DNA of 37,678 bases from Paludibacteraceae bacterium (GCA_017527905.1 JAFXPK010000044.1:1-37678), one strand, 5' to 3'. Positions 1-8,808 are shown, counted from the stretch's first letter. Notes: generated from the letters alone by a model not told the origin. A program made the numbers and translations.

Positions 1-225
1 CTCCACGATGAAGAGCTCGCCGTCGTCCGCCTTGACCATCATGTCCACCCGGTTGAACTTGTCGTCGAGTGTCTGCTGGTTGCTCTCGCTCTCCAACACC
101 TCCACGATCTCCACCTTCCTGCCCAGCAGCACGGTGAAGAGCCCCTCGAGGATGCCGAAGTTAGCCTTGTCGCGCAGCAGCCGCTTGATCGCCCAGTCGA
201 AACGTATGTAGTCGGTGTCTCTCAT
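1..225 (-). CDS. PD-(D/E)XK (Rpn-type) nuclease/putative transposase, 5' part only
   Basis: This is a leftward reading frame cut by the window edge; 75 codons are visible from an ATG at 225-223. The N-terminus reads MRDTDYIRFDWAIKRLLRDK, followed by FGILEGLFTVLLG, then LESESNQQ and DDKFNRVDMMVKADDGELF. This pattern is typical of the Bacteroidota 'PD-(D/E)XK nuclease family transposase' (Rpn-related) group. Asp61 and Glu75 fall where the metal-binding Asp and the start of the E-x-Q/K motif are expected; the rest of the catalytic motif lies outside the window. Members of the family are linked to recombination-promoting nuclease activity and are often present in many copies per genome. A good promoter lies just upstream at 248-279. 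The family call comes from motif recall and is fairly secure; whether the gene is intact cannot be judged. Confidence 0.8.
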   Translation of the reverse strand, partial: MRDTDYIRFDWAIKRLLRDKANFGILEGLFTVLLGRKVEIVEVLESESNQQTLDDKFNRVDMMVKADDGELFIVE

Positions 226-247
226 CTTTTGTAACGTTTTATCACCA

Positions 248-279
248 CAAAAGTAATCTAATTTTTTTAAAGCTCCAAA
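248..279 (-). promoter_or_regulatory. Bacteroidota-type promoter for the leftward nuclease gene
   Basis: Read on the minus strand, TACTTTTG (255-248) fits the -7 consensus TAnnTTTG exactly. A TTTG (279-276) sits 20 nt upstream, as expected for the -33 element. The nuclease ATG is 22 nt downstream of the -7 box, giving a short leader. Confidence 0.65.
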
Positions 280-338
280 GATTTCGGCGTATTTTGTGAT
301 ATTATTACACAATATATGTAACAATACGTTGTGTATCA

Positions 339-346
339 TATGTTTG
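339..346 (+). promoter_or_regulatory. Possible -7 promoter box with no gene directly behind it
   Basis: TATGTTTG matches TAnnTTTG exactly, but no convincing TTG/TTTG lies 19-21 nt upstream. Transcription from here would meet the hairpin terminator at 412-460 before reaching holB, which has its own promoter at 472-502. The product would therefore be a leader or small RNA of about 110 nt. The 308-nt gap 226-533 holds this box, the terminator and the two flanking promoters; I see no coding sequence in it. Confidence 0.3.
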
Positions 347-411
347 TTCTTTTTTTTTAAAGTATGCTCGAATCCCTGCGGGAATAGTCTCTTTGGGAGC
401 TCTTTCGGGGT

Positions 412-460
412 GTGAGAATGGCGGTTTCTGAATTATTTTTGGTCGCCATTCTCACTTTTT
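412..460 (+). terminator. Strong hairpin terminator inside the nuclease-holB divergent region
   Basis: The arms GTGAGAATGGCG (412-423) and CGCCATTCTCAC (444-455) form a perfect 12-bp stem with a 20-nt loop, followed directly by TTTTT (456-460). The flanking genes diverge, so no rightward protein gene ends here. It may end a small intergenic transcript started near 350, or insulate holB from other transcription. Confidence 0.65.
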
Positions 461-471
461 CGGTGAATATG

Positions 472-502
472 TTGCCGTACTAGAAACAAATTAGTAATTT
501 TG
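472..502 (+). promoter_or_regulatory. holB operon promoter
   Basis: TTG (472-474), a 20-nt spacer and TAATTTTG (495-502) give a full Bacteroidota-type promoter, with the holB ATG 31 nt downstream at 534. A small hairpin follows in the leader: ACGATTT (505-511) pairs with AAATCGT (516-522) around a CGCA loop. It probably drives the whole holB to GT90 gene run. Confidence 0.65.
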
Positions 503-533
503 AAACGATTTCGCAAAATCGTTTATTTGTAGC

Positions 534-1667
534 ATGTTGTTTAAGGATGTTTATGGGCAAAGTGCCATCAAGCAAAGGCTGATTAGGGAGGTGACGGAGG
601 GTCGTTTGCCTCATGCGGTGTTGCTTTGCGGACCGGAAGGTACGGGAAAGTTGGGGCTTGCCTTGGCTTTGGCCCAATATCTTTGCTGTGAGGATCGGAA
701 GGGGGATGAGCCGTGCGGTTGCTGCAATTCGTGCCGCATGTCCGCCAAACTGGTGCATCCGGACCAGCATTTCGTATTCCCCATCTACAAGGAGAAATCC
801 GCGGATACGACAACGTGCGAGAATTTCTTGCCGCAGTGGCGCAACCGTTTGCTGCACTCCCCGTATTTCAGTTACGACCAATGGAACGAGGACTTGAAGT
901 CGGATAATAAGCAGTCCATCATCTATGCCAGCGAGAGCGAGGCGATCATACGTAAGTTCAACACGAAACCGTATGAGGCGGATTGCAAGGTGATGATCAT
1001 CTGGCTTCCGGAGAAGATGAACGAGGTGTGCGCCAACAAACTGTTGAAGATATTGGAGGAGCCGCCGGAGAAATCCTACTTCATCCTGGTGAGTGAAAGC
1101 CCGGAGACGTTGCTCTCCACCATTGTCTCCCGCACGCAGAGGATCTTCGTCCCGCCGTTGGAGGAGGCGGATATGCGTGAAGCCCTTTCCCGTCGGTTTG
1201 GTCTGACGGGCACTGCGCTCGATGACGTGGCGCATGTGGCGAAGGGCAATCTGGTGGCGGCGGAAAGAATCGTCGAGACGGCTGACGATGCGAAGGAGTA
1301 CTTCGACTTGTTCGTTACCCTGATGCGTATCTCGTATATGGGTGACGCACGTAAGATGAAGACGTGGATGGAGTCGGCCAATGCGTTGGGACGTAAACGA
1401 CAGCTCTCGTTCCTCGCATACGTGCAAAACATGGTGCGTGAAAATTTTATTTATAATATTCATAATAAGGATATCAGCTATATGACGACCGAGGAGGCTG
1501 CTTTCGCCCAGAAGTTCGCCCCGTACGTGAATGAGTTGAATATAGCGCAATTCCTATCCGAATTGGACCTGGCTCAGCAACACATCGGACAGAATGTGCA
1601 GGCTAAAATCGTCTTTTTTGACCTTGCCATGAAGGTGGCGGTTCTGCTGAGACGGGTGAAAATGTAG
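534..1667 (+). CDS. holB: DNA polymerase III, delta-prime subunit (clamp loader)
   Basis: This 377-residue protein has the clamp-loader AAA+ fold. Walker A is GPEGTGK (33-39). A cysteine cluster at C51, C52, C61, C63, C64 and C67 fits the zinc module of delta-prime and DnaX proteins. The conserved LLKILEEPP (about 170-178) and the SRTQR sequence near residue 200 correspond to the Walker B-proximal helix and the SRC-type sensor region. In the cell it acts in the replisome, opening and loading the beta sliding clamp. It is first in a rightward gene run, behind its own promoter, and its stop lies 14 nt before the PSP1-domain gene; holB next to a PSP1 gene is a common pairing in bacteria. The family is certain. 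The exact role, delta-prime rather than another AAA+ subunit, is very likely. Confidence 0.93.
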   Translation: MLFKDVYGQSAIKQRLIREVTEGRLPHAVLLCGPEGTGKLGLALALAQYLCCEDRKGDEPCGCCNSCRMSAKLVHPDQHFVFPIYKEKSADTTTCENFLPQWRNRLLHSPYFSYDQWNEDLKSDNKQSIIYASESEAIIRKFNTKPYEADCKVMIIWLPEKMNEVCANKLLKILEEPPEKSYFILVSESPETLLSTIVSRTQRIFVPPLEEADMREALSRRFGLTGTALDDVAHVAKGNLVAAERIVETADDAKEYFDLFVTLMRISYMGDARKMKTWMESANALGRKRQLSFLAYVQNMVRENFIYNIHNKDISYMTTEEAAFAQKFAPYVNELNIAQFLSELDLAQQHIGQNVQAKIVFFDLAMKVAVLLRRVKM

Positions 1668-1681
1668 AAAATTTTATTTTT

Positions 1682-3229
1682 ATGAGCGTATTTAACGGCT
1701 GTCAACTGAACAGAAAGGGTTGCAGCAAAAAAACAGATCAGAAGTTAGACACATACGATTGGTTGTGCGATATACCGGAGTCGGTGAATGCCACGGACTT
1801 GGTGGAGGTCACCTTCAAGAACACGAGGAAGGGGTATTTCCGCAATACGAATGGCCTCGCACTGGAGAAGGGCGACGTGGTGGCGGTTGAGGCTACTCCG
1901 GGCCACGACATCGGAACGGTCTCCATGACGGGACAGCTGGTGTTGGCCCAAATGAAGAAGTATCATGTGGATCAGTCCCGTACGGAGATTAAACGTATTT
2001 ACAGAAAGGCCCGTCCGAACGACCTGGAGAAGTTCGAGGAGGCGAAGGCGAGGGAGCACGACACGATGTTGCGTGCCCGGAAGATCGCGGAGAACCTGAA
2101 ACTGAACATGAAGATTGGTGATGTGGAGTACCAAGGGGATGGTAACAAGGCCATCTTTTACTATATCGCTGATGAGCGTGTGGATTTCCGTGAGCTTATC
2201 AAGGTGCTGGCGGATTCCTTCCATGTGCGCATCGAGATGAAACAGATCGGTGCCAGGCAGGAGGCCGGCAGGATCGGCGGTATCGGTCCGTGCGGTAGAC
2301 CGTTGTGCTGCTCCTCATGGTTGACGAAGTTCAGCTCCGTGGCCACGAGCTCGGCACGTTATCAGGAGATTTCCCTGAACCCGCAGAAGCTGGCGGGCCA
2401 GTGCGCTAAACTGAAGTGCTGCCTGAACTACGAGGTGGACGCTTACGTGGAGGCGCAGAAGGACATCCCTCCTCGCAACATTCCGTTGGAGACGAAGGAT
2501 GCCACCTTCTATCACTTCAAGACGGATGTGTTCGGACGTATCATGCAATACTCGTCCGCCCCTAACATGGCCTCCAATGTGGTCTCCATCCCTGTGGATA
2601 GGGTGAAGGAGATTATGGCGCTGAACAAGCAGGGCATCAAGGTGGATTCTTTGTTGGAGGAGACGGAAGACGGGAAGCCAATCGATTACGAGAATGTGGT
2701 CGGACAGGATAGCCTGACCCGTTTCGATAAGAAAAAGAAGAAGAAAAAGAAGAACAAGGGCAATGGCTCCGCCGCGGCTCAGGCTACAGCTGCCTCCGAC
2801 AATGCGGAAGTCGCATCCTCTTCTCCTGCCGACGAAGGGGGCAACGAGGCTCCGCAGGAAACCACGGGCAATGCGGAGGCGAAGGCTGGCAATGGAGGCC
2901 AAAACAATGCGAAGAACAACGGTTCCCAGCGTGGAGACAAACGTCAGAACCGTGACCGCAACAACCGCCGCCCGCAGCAACAGAAGCAACAGCCTTCTCC
3001 TGCGGAGGGTGAACCGTCTCCAGTCCGTAACGAAGAGGGTGGGGCGGCTGATAATGAAGTCAAGAACAATGGCCAACCGTCCAACCAGAACGGTAACCCG
3101 AACCGTAACCGCAACAACCGCCGCAACCGCAATAACCAGCGGAGACAGAACAGTGGCAACGGAGGGGGTAACGAAGGAGGAAACAACCAATCGTCTAACA
3201 ATGAAAATGCGAAGGGTGGTGATGAGTAA
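1682..3229 (+). CDS. PSP1-domain protein (RicT-like) with lysine tract and Asn/Arg-rich tail
   Basis: This is a 515-residue protein. The PSP1 core covers roughly residues 40-260, with GIGPCGRPLCC (C204, C209, C210) and QCAKLKCCLNYE (C241, C246, C247), the cysteine pattern of the RicT/YaaT family. In Firmicutes RicT works with RicA and RicF in an Fe-S-containing complex affecting RNA maturation; the role in Bacteroidota is not established. After the core, eight consecutive lysines (350-357) lead into about 150 residues of low-complexity sequence rich in Asn, Gln, Gly and Arg, with repeated NRNRNNRRN-like motifs. That tail is probably disordered and, by composition, could bind nucleic acid (inference). 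Its last 8 nt overlap the gldH start, which suggests translational coupling. The start at 1682 follows an AT-rich leader typical of the phylum. Confidence 0.85.
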   Translation: MSVFNGCQLNRKGCSKKTDQKLDTYDWLCDIPESVNATDLVEVTFKNTRKGYFRNTNGLALEKGDVVAVEATPGHDIGTVSMTGQLVLAQMKKYHVDQSRTEIKRIYRKARPNDLEKFEEAKAREHDTMLRARKIAENLKLNMKIGDVEYQGDGNKAIFYYIADERVDFRELIKVLADSFHVRIEMKQIGARQEAGRIGGIGPCGRPLCCSSWLTKFSSVATSSARYQEISLNPQKLAGQCAKLKCCLNYEVDAYVEAQKDIPPRNIPLETKDATFYHFKTDVFGRIMQYSSAPNMASNVVSIPVDRVKEIMALNKQGIKVDSLLEETEDGKPIDYENVVGQDSLTRFDKKKKKKKKNKGNGSAAAQATAASDNAEVASSSPADEGGNEAPQETTGNAEAKAGNGGQNNAKNNGSQRGDKRQNRDRNNRRPQQQKQQPSPAEGEPSPVRNEEGGAADNEVKNNGQPSNQNGNPNRNRNNRRNRNNQRRQNSGNGGGNEGGNNQSSNNENAKGGDE

Positions 3230-3704
3230 TAGGATTATTGCATGTCTCTTTGGACTGATCTCTTTGGCAGTCTCTTTGTCAGGCTGTAAGGACGATGCCC
3301 TCTACCAAGCGTCGAGGATGATTCCCGACGAGGGCTGGTACAAGAATGATAGGGTGTCGTTCGACTTCGATATGGTTGATACTGCCGGCACGTATAATGT
3401 GTTGGTGGATATCCGCAACAATAACGACTATCCGTTCCAAAACTTCTGGCTTTTCGTTCACACGGTGATGCCGGATTCGACGGAGTTCTCCGACACCCTG
3501 AATTGTGTGTTGGCGGATAATTACGGGAAGTGGATCGGAAAATCATCCGGTTCCATGTACCATGTGCCTGTCGCTTTCCGTTTGGACACGAAGTTCACCC
3601 AGACGGGCAGGTACCATTTCGATTTGGTGCAGGGGATGCGCATGGATGTGTTGCCTGGTATTACGGAAATAGGAGTGAGGGTGTTGAAGAATGGGAAAGA
3701 ATAA
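3222..3704 (+). CDS. gldH: Gliding motility-associated lipoprotein GldH
   Basis: The protein has 160 residues from the ATG at 3222, which overlaps the PSP1 gene by 8 nt. A longer frame exists upstream, but its extra residues are Arg/Thr-rich out-of-frame translation of the PSP1 tail. The N-terminus is a lipoprotein signal: a hydrophobic stretch then LSGC, with the Cys near residue 22 as the predicted lipidation site. The body matches the GldH family seen across Bacteroidota, including non-gliding members. In Flavobacterium johnsoniae GldH is an outer-membrane lipoprotein needed for gliding. In Bacteroidales it is often kept beside holB and the PSP1 gene, so its role here may be envelope-related rather than motility. 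Its 3' end overlaps the next gene by 14 nt. Confidence 0.85.
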   Translation: MSNRIIACLFGLISLAVSLSGCKDDALYQASRMIPDEGWYKNDRVSFDFDMVDTAGTYNVLVDIRNNNDYPFQNFWLFVHTVMPDSTEFSDTLNCVLADNYGKWIGKSSGSMYHVPVAFRLDTKFTQTGRYHFDLVQGMRMDVLPGITEIGVRVLKNGKE

Positions 3705-5433
3705 GCTGGCGAAATTCGGGGAGATGGAGTCTTTCCCCCATGTGTTCCAATACACTTTCTCGGCTCTGAAGGCGACGGGTGAGACCTTCCCCATGAAGGG
3801 AAAGTGGAGTGAGTTCTTCGGCAACGGGAACCCTATCGTGCTGGAGCTGGGATGCGGACGTGGAGAGTATACCGTGGCATTGGCGGAACTATTCCCCGAA
3901 AAGAATTTCATAGGCGTGGACATCAAGGGCGCGCGTATGTGGGCGGGTGCGAAGGAGTCTTTACAAAAGGGTCTGAAGAATGTGGCGTTCATCCGCACGA
4001 ACATCGAGATCATCGATGCTTTCTTCGCTCCTAATGAGGTGGCTGAGATTTGGCTCACCTTCCCGGACCCGCAGATGAAGAAGGTGCGCAAACGCCTCAC
4101 CTCGACCCGCTTCATGGACTTGTACCAAAAGTTTGTGGTGGATGGTGGTCTGATCCATCTGAAGACGGACAGCAACTTCCTCTACCAGTACACCTGCGAG
4201 ATGGTGAAGGCGAACCACTACAAGGTGGAGTTCCAGAATGACGACCTATACCATTCGGACTTCTCGGATGATAGGATCTTGTCCATCAAGACTTTCTACG
4301 AGCAGCAGTGGATAGAGCGGGGATTGACCATCAAGCACATCCGTTTCGTGCTGGACAAGCGTGAGACCTTTGTCGAGCCGGATGTGGAGATCGAATATGA
4401 TAATTACAGAAGTTATAATAGAACCAGACGTGGTATGGAAAAAAGCAATGAGGAAGGTGCGTTGAGCTTCGACTCGGCGCAGAATTTGGTTAAGAAATCG
4501 TTGAAGGCGTTGGATTGGGACATCAATCCGCACGGGCTGTATGACCCTATCGCCTATGTCCTGTCATTGGGTGGCAAGCGTATCCGCCCTACGTGCGCTT
4601 TGTTGGCTTGCCGGATGTTCTCCGATGATTATGCGAAGGCGCTCAGCCCTGCGCTTGCGTTGGAGGTCTTCCATAACTTCACCCTCTTGCATGACGATAT
4701 CATGGACAAGGCGGACATGAGGCGCGGACAGCCGACCGTCCATGTGAAATGGAACGATAACACGGCCATCTTGTCCGGCGACGCTATGCTGATCAAGGCC
4801 TACCAGTTGTTGGCCAAGTGTGAGCCGAATGTATACCCTGCCATCTCCGCCATCTTCTCCCAGACGGCGGTGGAGGTTTGCGAGGGACAACAATACGATA
4901 TGGATTTCGAGTCGAGGAACGATGTATCCGTCGATGAATACATGGAGATGATTCGCCTGAAGACGGCTGTCTTATTGGCTGCCAGCCTACAGATCGGCGC
5001 CATCTGCGGAGGTGCCAAGGAAGAGGACGCCAAGGCGTTGTACGAGTACGGTATCGGCATCGGCCTTGCCTTCCAGTTGAAGGATGACCTCTTGGATGTA
5101 TGGGGCGACGTGAAGAAGTTCGGTAAGAAGATCGGAGGAGACATCTGTTGCAATAAGAAGACCTTCCTCCTCATCAACGCATACGCTAAGGCGAATGCGG
5201 AGGAGAAGAAGGAACTGGACCGCTGGTTGTTGGCGGAGACCACCGACCGTGACGCTAAAGTGTCCGAAGTGACTCGCTTGTACGAGCGCCTCGGCATCAA
5301 AACGTTGGCGGAACAGACTATTCGGACATACTACGACCGTGCCATTGAGGCGTTGGACAAGGTGGGTGTTGAGAAGGAACGGAAAGAGGTATTGTATCAA
5401 TTGGCTTATGATTTAATGTATAGGGAAGACTAA
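3691..5433 (+). CDS. trmB: Fusion: tRNA (guanine-N7)-methyltransferase TrmB + polyprenyl diphosphate synthase
   Basis: One uninterrupted 580-codon frame encodes two unrelated enzymes. Residues 1 to about 247 are TrmB, the tRNA m7G46 methyltransferase: SAM motif LELGCGRGE (51-59), FPDP (124-127) and LKTDS in the C-terminal half. Residues from about 249 on are an all-alpha trans-prenyltransferase with GGKRIRP, a first Asp-rich motif DDIMD (335-339) and a second DDLLD (465-469). There is no insertion in the first motif, and an aromatic residue lies five positions before it, which suggests a C15/C20 product. The junction falls where a free TrmB would end and the synthase would begin; Met249 (ATG at 4435) follows an AT-rich stretch resembling a Bacteroidota translation start. 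The synthase may therefore also be made alone by internal initiation (inference). The simplest origin is loss of the trmB stop codon. Confidence 0.9.
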   Translation: MGKNKLAKFGEMESFPHVFQYTFSALKATGETFPMKGKWSEFFGNGNPIVLELGCGRGEYTVALAELFPEKNFIGVDIKGARMWAGAKESLQKGLKNVAFIRTNIEIIDAFFAPNEVAEIWLTFPDPQMKKVRKRLTSTRFMDLYQKFVVDGGLIHLKTDSNFLYQYTCEMVKANHYKVEFQNDDLYHSDFSDDRILSIKTFYEQQWIERGLTIKHIRFVLDKRETFVEPDVEIEYDNYRSYNRTRRGMEKSNEEGALSFDSAQNLVKKSLKALDWDINPHGLYDPIAYVLSLGGKRIRPTCALLACRMFSDDYAKALSPALALEVFHNFTLLHDDIMDKADMRRGQPTVHVKWNDNTAILSGDAMLIKAYQLLAKCEPNVYPAISAIFSQTAVEVCEGQQYDMDFESRNDVSVDEYMEMIRLKTAVLLAASLQIGAICGGAKEEDAKALYEYGIGIGLAFQLKDDLLDVWGDVKKFGKKIGGDICCNKKTFLLINAYAKANAEEKKELDRWLLAETTDRDAKVSEVTRLYERLGIKTLAEQTIRTYYDRAIEALDKVGVEKERKEVLYQLAYDLMYRED

Positions 5434-5444
5434 TCGTTACTGTC

Positions 5445-6140
5445 ATGCCGTATAGAAGATTACCAAACACGAACCAGGCAAGGTTGCGCTCCATCCAACA
5501 GGCTGTGAGCAAGGGCGAAATGGCTAATCTATATGACCTCGCCTATTCCTACAAGTTGTTCGAGGATGCGAAGGCTTTCCTCGTGAGGTACCAGCGTGCC
5601 ATCAATGAGAATAAACAATGCTCCGAGAAACAGTTCTCCACGAGCGTCGAGTTCCAGGAGTCCGCAAAGAATGCCCGTATGTATATCTCCCACTTCATCA
5701 AGGTGTTGAACATGTGCGTGCAACGTCATGAGATTCGTGCCGAATACAAGGAGTTCTACGGACTGAAGCCTGATAGCAATGTCACCCCGGACCTCTCGTC
5801 GGACGATAGTCTGTATGAGTGGGGCAAGAAGATCATCGAAGGCGAACAGCGTCGGCTCAGTATGGGCGGAACGCCTATCTACAATCCCGCCATCGCCAAG
5901 GTTCGGGTGCATTATGACATCTTCGCGGATGGGTATGGTAACCAGAAGGTGTTGCAGAATAATACGGTGCGGACGAGCGAGAACATCGTCCAACTTAATA
6001 AATACGCCGACGAACTGATCCTGCAGATCTGGGATGAGGTGGAGGCGACTTTTGCGGACCAGCAACCTGCCACGAAACTGGAGAAGTGCAAGGAGTATGG
6101 TCTGATCTATTATTTTAGAAAAGGTGAAAAGGAAGTATGA
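5445..6140 (+). CDS. Conserved hypothetical protein, function unknown
   Basis: The product has 231 residues. It is soluble by appearance, with no signal peptide or membrane segment, and is mostly charged and helical in the first half (about 20-110). No catalytic motif is recognised. A segment near 140-175 (GTPIYNPAIAKVRVHYDIF) looks like a compact beta-rich element. It lies 11 nt after the TrmB-prenyltransferase gene, and its stop overlaps the malQ start in an ATGA arrangement (6137-6140), so it is translated as part of this run. It resembles uncharacterised Bacteroidota proteins in general character, but I cannot name a family. Regular codon use and tight packing between genes make it a real gene. 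Confidence 0.8.
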   Translation: MPYRRLPNTNQARLRSIQQAVSKGEMANLYDLAYSYKLFEDAKAFLVRYQRAINENKQCSEKQFSTSVEFQESAKNARMYISHFIKVLNMCVQRHEIRAEYKEFYGLKPDSNVTPDLSSDDSLYEWGKKIIEGEQRRLSMGGTPIYNPAIAKVRVHYDIFADGYGNQKVLQNNTVRTSENIVQLNKYADELILQIWDEVEATFADQQPATKLEKCKEYGLIYYFRKGEKEV

Positions 6141-8806
6141 AGGTAACGCTCTTCTTGTCATACCGCTCTTCCTACGGGGAGGAATTGTTCGTCTCGGGCA
6201 ATATCGAGGAGTTGCGCGACGGGGACGGTGCGCCCCTGCCGATGTCTTTCCATGGGTATGGCTGGACAACCGTTATCTACACCTCTTCCCTTGAGTTCGA
6301 CTACCATTTCTTGGTGAAGAAAGATGGACAAATCATTTCCCAAGAAGACTCTCTTTCCCACCATTTCGGAGGCTATGACAAGAAGTACCAGAACGTCCTT
6401 GTATACGATTATTACGGTCCTCGCCCTAAATTCTCCCGCATGATCCTCTCGTCCGTCTTCTCCAAGGCGGTGAAGAGACAAAAGGAGTCCCGGAAGATGC
6501 GGGGGAAATGCAATGTGCCTATTATCTTTAACACGGCGACCGATTGTGTGAACTTCAACCAACGGCTGGCCATCTCCGGTAGCGACGTTTCCCTCGGGAA
6601 ATGGACGGAAAGCAATGCGAAGGTCATGAACGGGGCCGCTTACCCTAATTTCTATTTGACCCTCGATGCCAATAAGCTGAATTTCCCGCTTGAATATAAA
6701 TATGTAATCTATGACCCTGCGAATGAGCAGGTTATATCATGGGAGAACGGGTGGAACCGTCTCCTGAATATAGAGTTCGCCCTCTCCACCGACCTGATTG
6801 TGGTGAACGACAAGGAGCCTCAATTCGACCTCCCCGCGTTCAGAGGGGCGGGTACGGCGGTGCCGGTCTTCTCGTTGCGCTCCGGCAACAGCTTCGGCTG
6901 CGGGGAGTTCCTCGACCTGAAACCGTTGGCGGATTGGGTGGCCAAGACGGGTCAACGCATCATCCAGACCTTGCCCGTCAACGATACTTCCGTGCATGGG
7001 ACGTGGCGGGACTCTTACCCCTACAGCGCCATATCCGTTTTCGCATTGCATCCGATGTACCTGAACATTGAACGGGTGGGAGAGTTGAAGGACCGGAAGA
7101 AATATCTTGCCCAAAAGGCTAAACTGGGGAAGGAACGTTTCGTCGATTACGAGGCGGTCATCTCCCTGAAGTGGGGCTATATCAAGGATTTGTACAAAAA
7201 GTATGCGGCTGAGACCTTCGCCACGAAGGAGTATGGCGACTTCTACGCGAAGAACCGTTTCTGGTTGGAAACCTATGCGGTCTTTTGCTTCCTCCGCGAT
7301 AAATATCATACCTCCGACTTCTCCCAATGGGGCGAGGAGAGTGTTTGGCAGAAGAGTAGGATAGAACATTTATGTTCTCCGAAATCGCCTGAATATAAAA
7401 GCGTTGCGTTGCATTTCTTCGTGCAATACCATTTGTATAAACAGCTGCGTGAGGCGGTGGAATACGCCCATGGTCTTGGCGTGGCGATCAAGGGGGATAT
7501 CCCTATCGGTGTGAATGCCTGCAGTGCGGACGTGTGGGAGCATCCCGCTTTGTTCGATCGTACGGGCAGCGCGGGCGCACCTCCTGATTATTTCTCCCAG
7601 ACGGGACAGATCTGGGGCTTCCCGATCTATAATTGGGAAGAGATGGCGAAGGATGGTTATGCCTGGTGGCGCAACCGTTTCCAGTGCATGTCCCGCTACT
7701 TCGACGCTTACCGTATCGACCATATACTAGGCTTCTTCCGCATCTTCAGGGTGCCTTCCGATGCTCAGATGGGGCTCTTGGGACAGTTCGACCCGGCTCT
7801 TCCGCTTTCGGTGGACGAGATCCGTGGGTTCGGCATTTCCCTGCCGGAAGAGGAGTTGTGCAAGCCTCATATCAACGAGTGGATGTTGGACGAACTCTTC
7901 GGCGACCAGAAGGAGACTGTGAAGAGGGATTACCTCCGCCAGACGGGCGACGATTCCTATGAGCTGAAGCCTCAGGTCTCCACCCAGGCGAAGATTGTCT
8001 CTTGGTTCGAGTCGCATGGTTTCAAGGACAAGGAGCGGATCAAGACGGGCTTGCTCTACCTTGTGTGTCAGGTCTATTTCGTCGAGGATTGCCACCGGAA
8101 GGGGCTCTATCATCCGCGCATTTCTATAGAGAAGAGCTTGGCTTATCGTGCCGCCGATGATGGCCTGAAGCAGGCGTTGAAGAATATCTACGAATACTTC
8201 TACTACCATCGCCATGAGGATTTCTGGCGGGAAGGGGCGGTCAAGAAGTTGGGCTCATTGATCCGTAGCACGGATATGATGGTTTGTGGTGAGGATCTGG
8301 GCATGGTGCCAGGCTGTGTTCCTTCCGTCATGCGTGACTTGGAGATACTGAGCCTGGAGATCCAGCGTATGCCGAAGGAGATGTATGTGGAGTTCGGTTC
8401 GCTCGAAAGGATCCCTCGTATGTCTGTCTGCACCACTTCCACCCATGACATGAGCACGATGCGCCAATGGTGGGAGGAGGATGCCTCGGTGACGCAACGT
8501 TATTTCAACAATGAGTTGAAGCAGTATGGCGACGCCCCTAAGACGTGTGAACCATGGATCTGTCAACTGATTGTGGAGAAACATATGGCTTCCCCGGCGG
8601 TGTGGGTTATCCTACCGTTGCAGGATTGGATGGCCATCGATGGTTCAGTGCGCAACGCCAACGTGAAGGATGAGCGGATCAATGATCCTTCCAACCCTGA
8701 TAATTACTGGCGTTATCGCATGCATGTCACCTTGGAGGATCTGCTAGGGCATGAGGAGCTCAATCAGAAGATTAGGGACGTCATTAATCATGGAGGAAGA
8801 GGTTGA
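6137..8806 (+). CDS. malQ: 4-alpha-glucanotransferase (GH77) with two N-terminal CBM20 domains
   Basis: This 889-residue protein has the plant DPE2-like layout. Two starch-binding CBM20 modules lie at about 1-100 and 125-225, followed by a GH77 barrel. The three catalytic carboxylates of GH77 are visible: Asp528 in YRIDH (nucleophile), Glu719 in GEDLG (acid/base) and Asp771 in STHD (transition-state stabiliser). It transfers glucan segments between maltose or malto-oligosaccharides and glycogen-like acceptors, and probably works in cytoplasmic glycogen turnover; no signal peptide is seen. At nearly 900 residues it is longer than enterobacterial MalQ because of the CBM20 pair. It overlaps the preceding gene by 4 nt and ends just before the GT90 gene, suggesting a shared transcript. 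No other glycogen genes are nearby. Confidence 0.93.
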   Translation: MKVTLFLSYRSSYGEELFVSGNIEELRDGDGAPLPMSFHGYGWTTVIYTSSLEFDYHFLVKKDGQIISQEDSLSHHFGGYDKKYQNVLVYDYYGPRPKFSRMILSSVFSKAVKRQKESRKMRGKCNVPIIFNTATDCVNFNQRLAISGSDVSLGKWTESNAKVMNGAAYPNFYLTLDANKLNFPLEYKYVIYDPANEQVISWENGWNRLLNIEFALSTDLIVVNDKEPQFDLPAFRGAGTAVPVFSLRSGNSFGCGEFLDLKPLADWVAKTGQRIIQTLPVNDTSVHGTWRDSYPYSAISVFALHPMYLNIERVGELKDRKKYLAQKAKLGKERFVDYEAVISLKWGYIKDLYKKYAAETFATKEYGDFYAKNRFWLETYAVFCFLRDKYHTSDFSQWGEESVWQKSRIEHLCSPKSPEYKSVALHFFVQYHLYKQLREAVEYAHGLGVAIKGDIPIGVNACSADVWEHPALFDRTGSAGAPPDYFSQTGQIWGFPIYNWEEMAKDGYAWWRNRFQCMSRYFDAYRIDHILGFFRIFRVPSDAQMGLLGQFDPALPLSVDEIRGFGISLPEEELCKPHINEWMLDELFGDQKETVKRDYLRQTGDDSYELKPQVSTQAKIVSWFESHGFKDKERIKTGLLYLVCQVYFVEDCHRKGLYHPRISIEKSLAYRAADDGLKQALKNIYEYFYYHRHEDFWREGAVKKLGSLIRSTDMMVCGEDLGMVPGCVPSVMRDLEILSLEIQRMPKEMYVEFGSLERIPRMSVCTTSTHDMSTMRQWWEEDASVTQRYFNNELKQYGDAPKTCEPWICQLIVEKHMASPAVWVILPLQDWMAIDGSVRNANVKDERINDPSNPDNYWRYRMHVTLEDLLGHEELNQKIRDVINHGGRG

Positions 8807-8808
8807 AG

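Noticed and set aside
480..1550. A 356-codon minus-strand frame opposite holB
   Set aside because: It lies antisense to a clearly identified clamp-loader gene; the composition is rich in Arg, His and Leu.
2763..3221. Long N-terminal extension of gldH
   Set aside because: The extra residues are out-of-frame translation of the PSP1 tail; the lipoprotein signal begins at the ATG at 3222.
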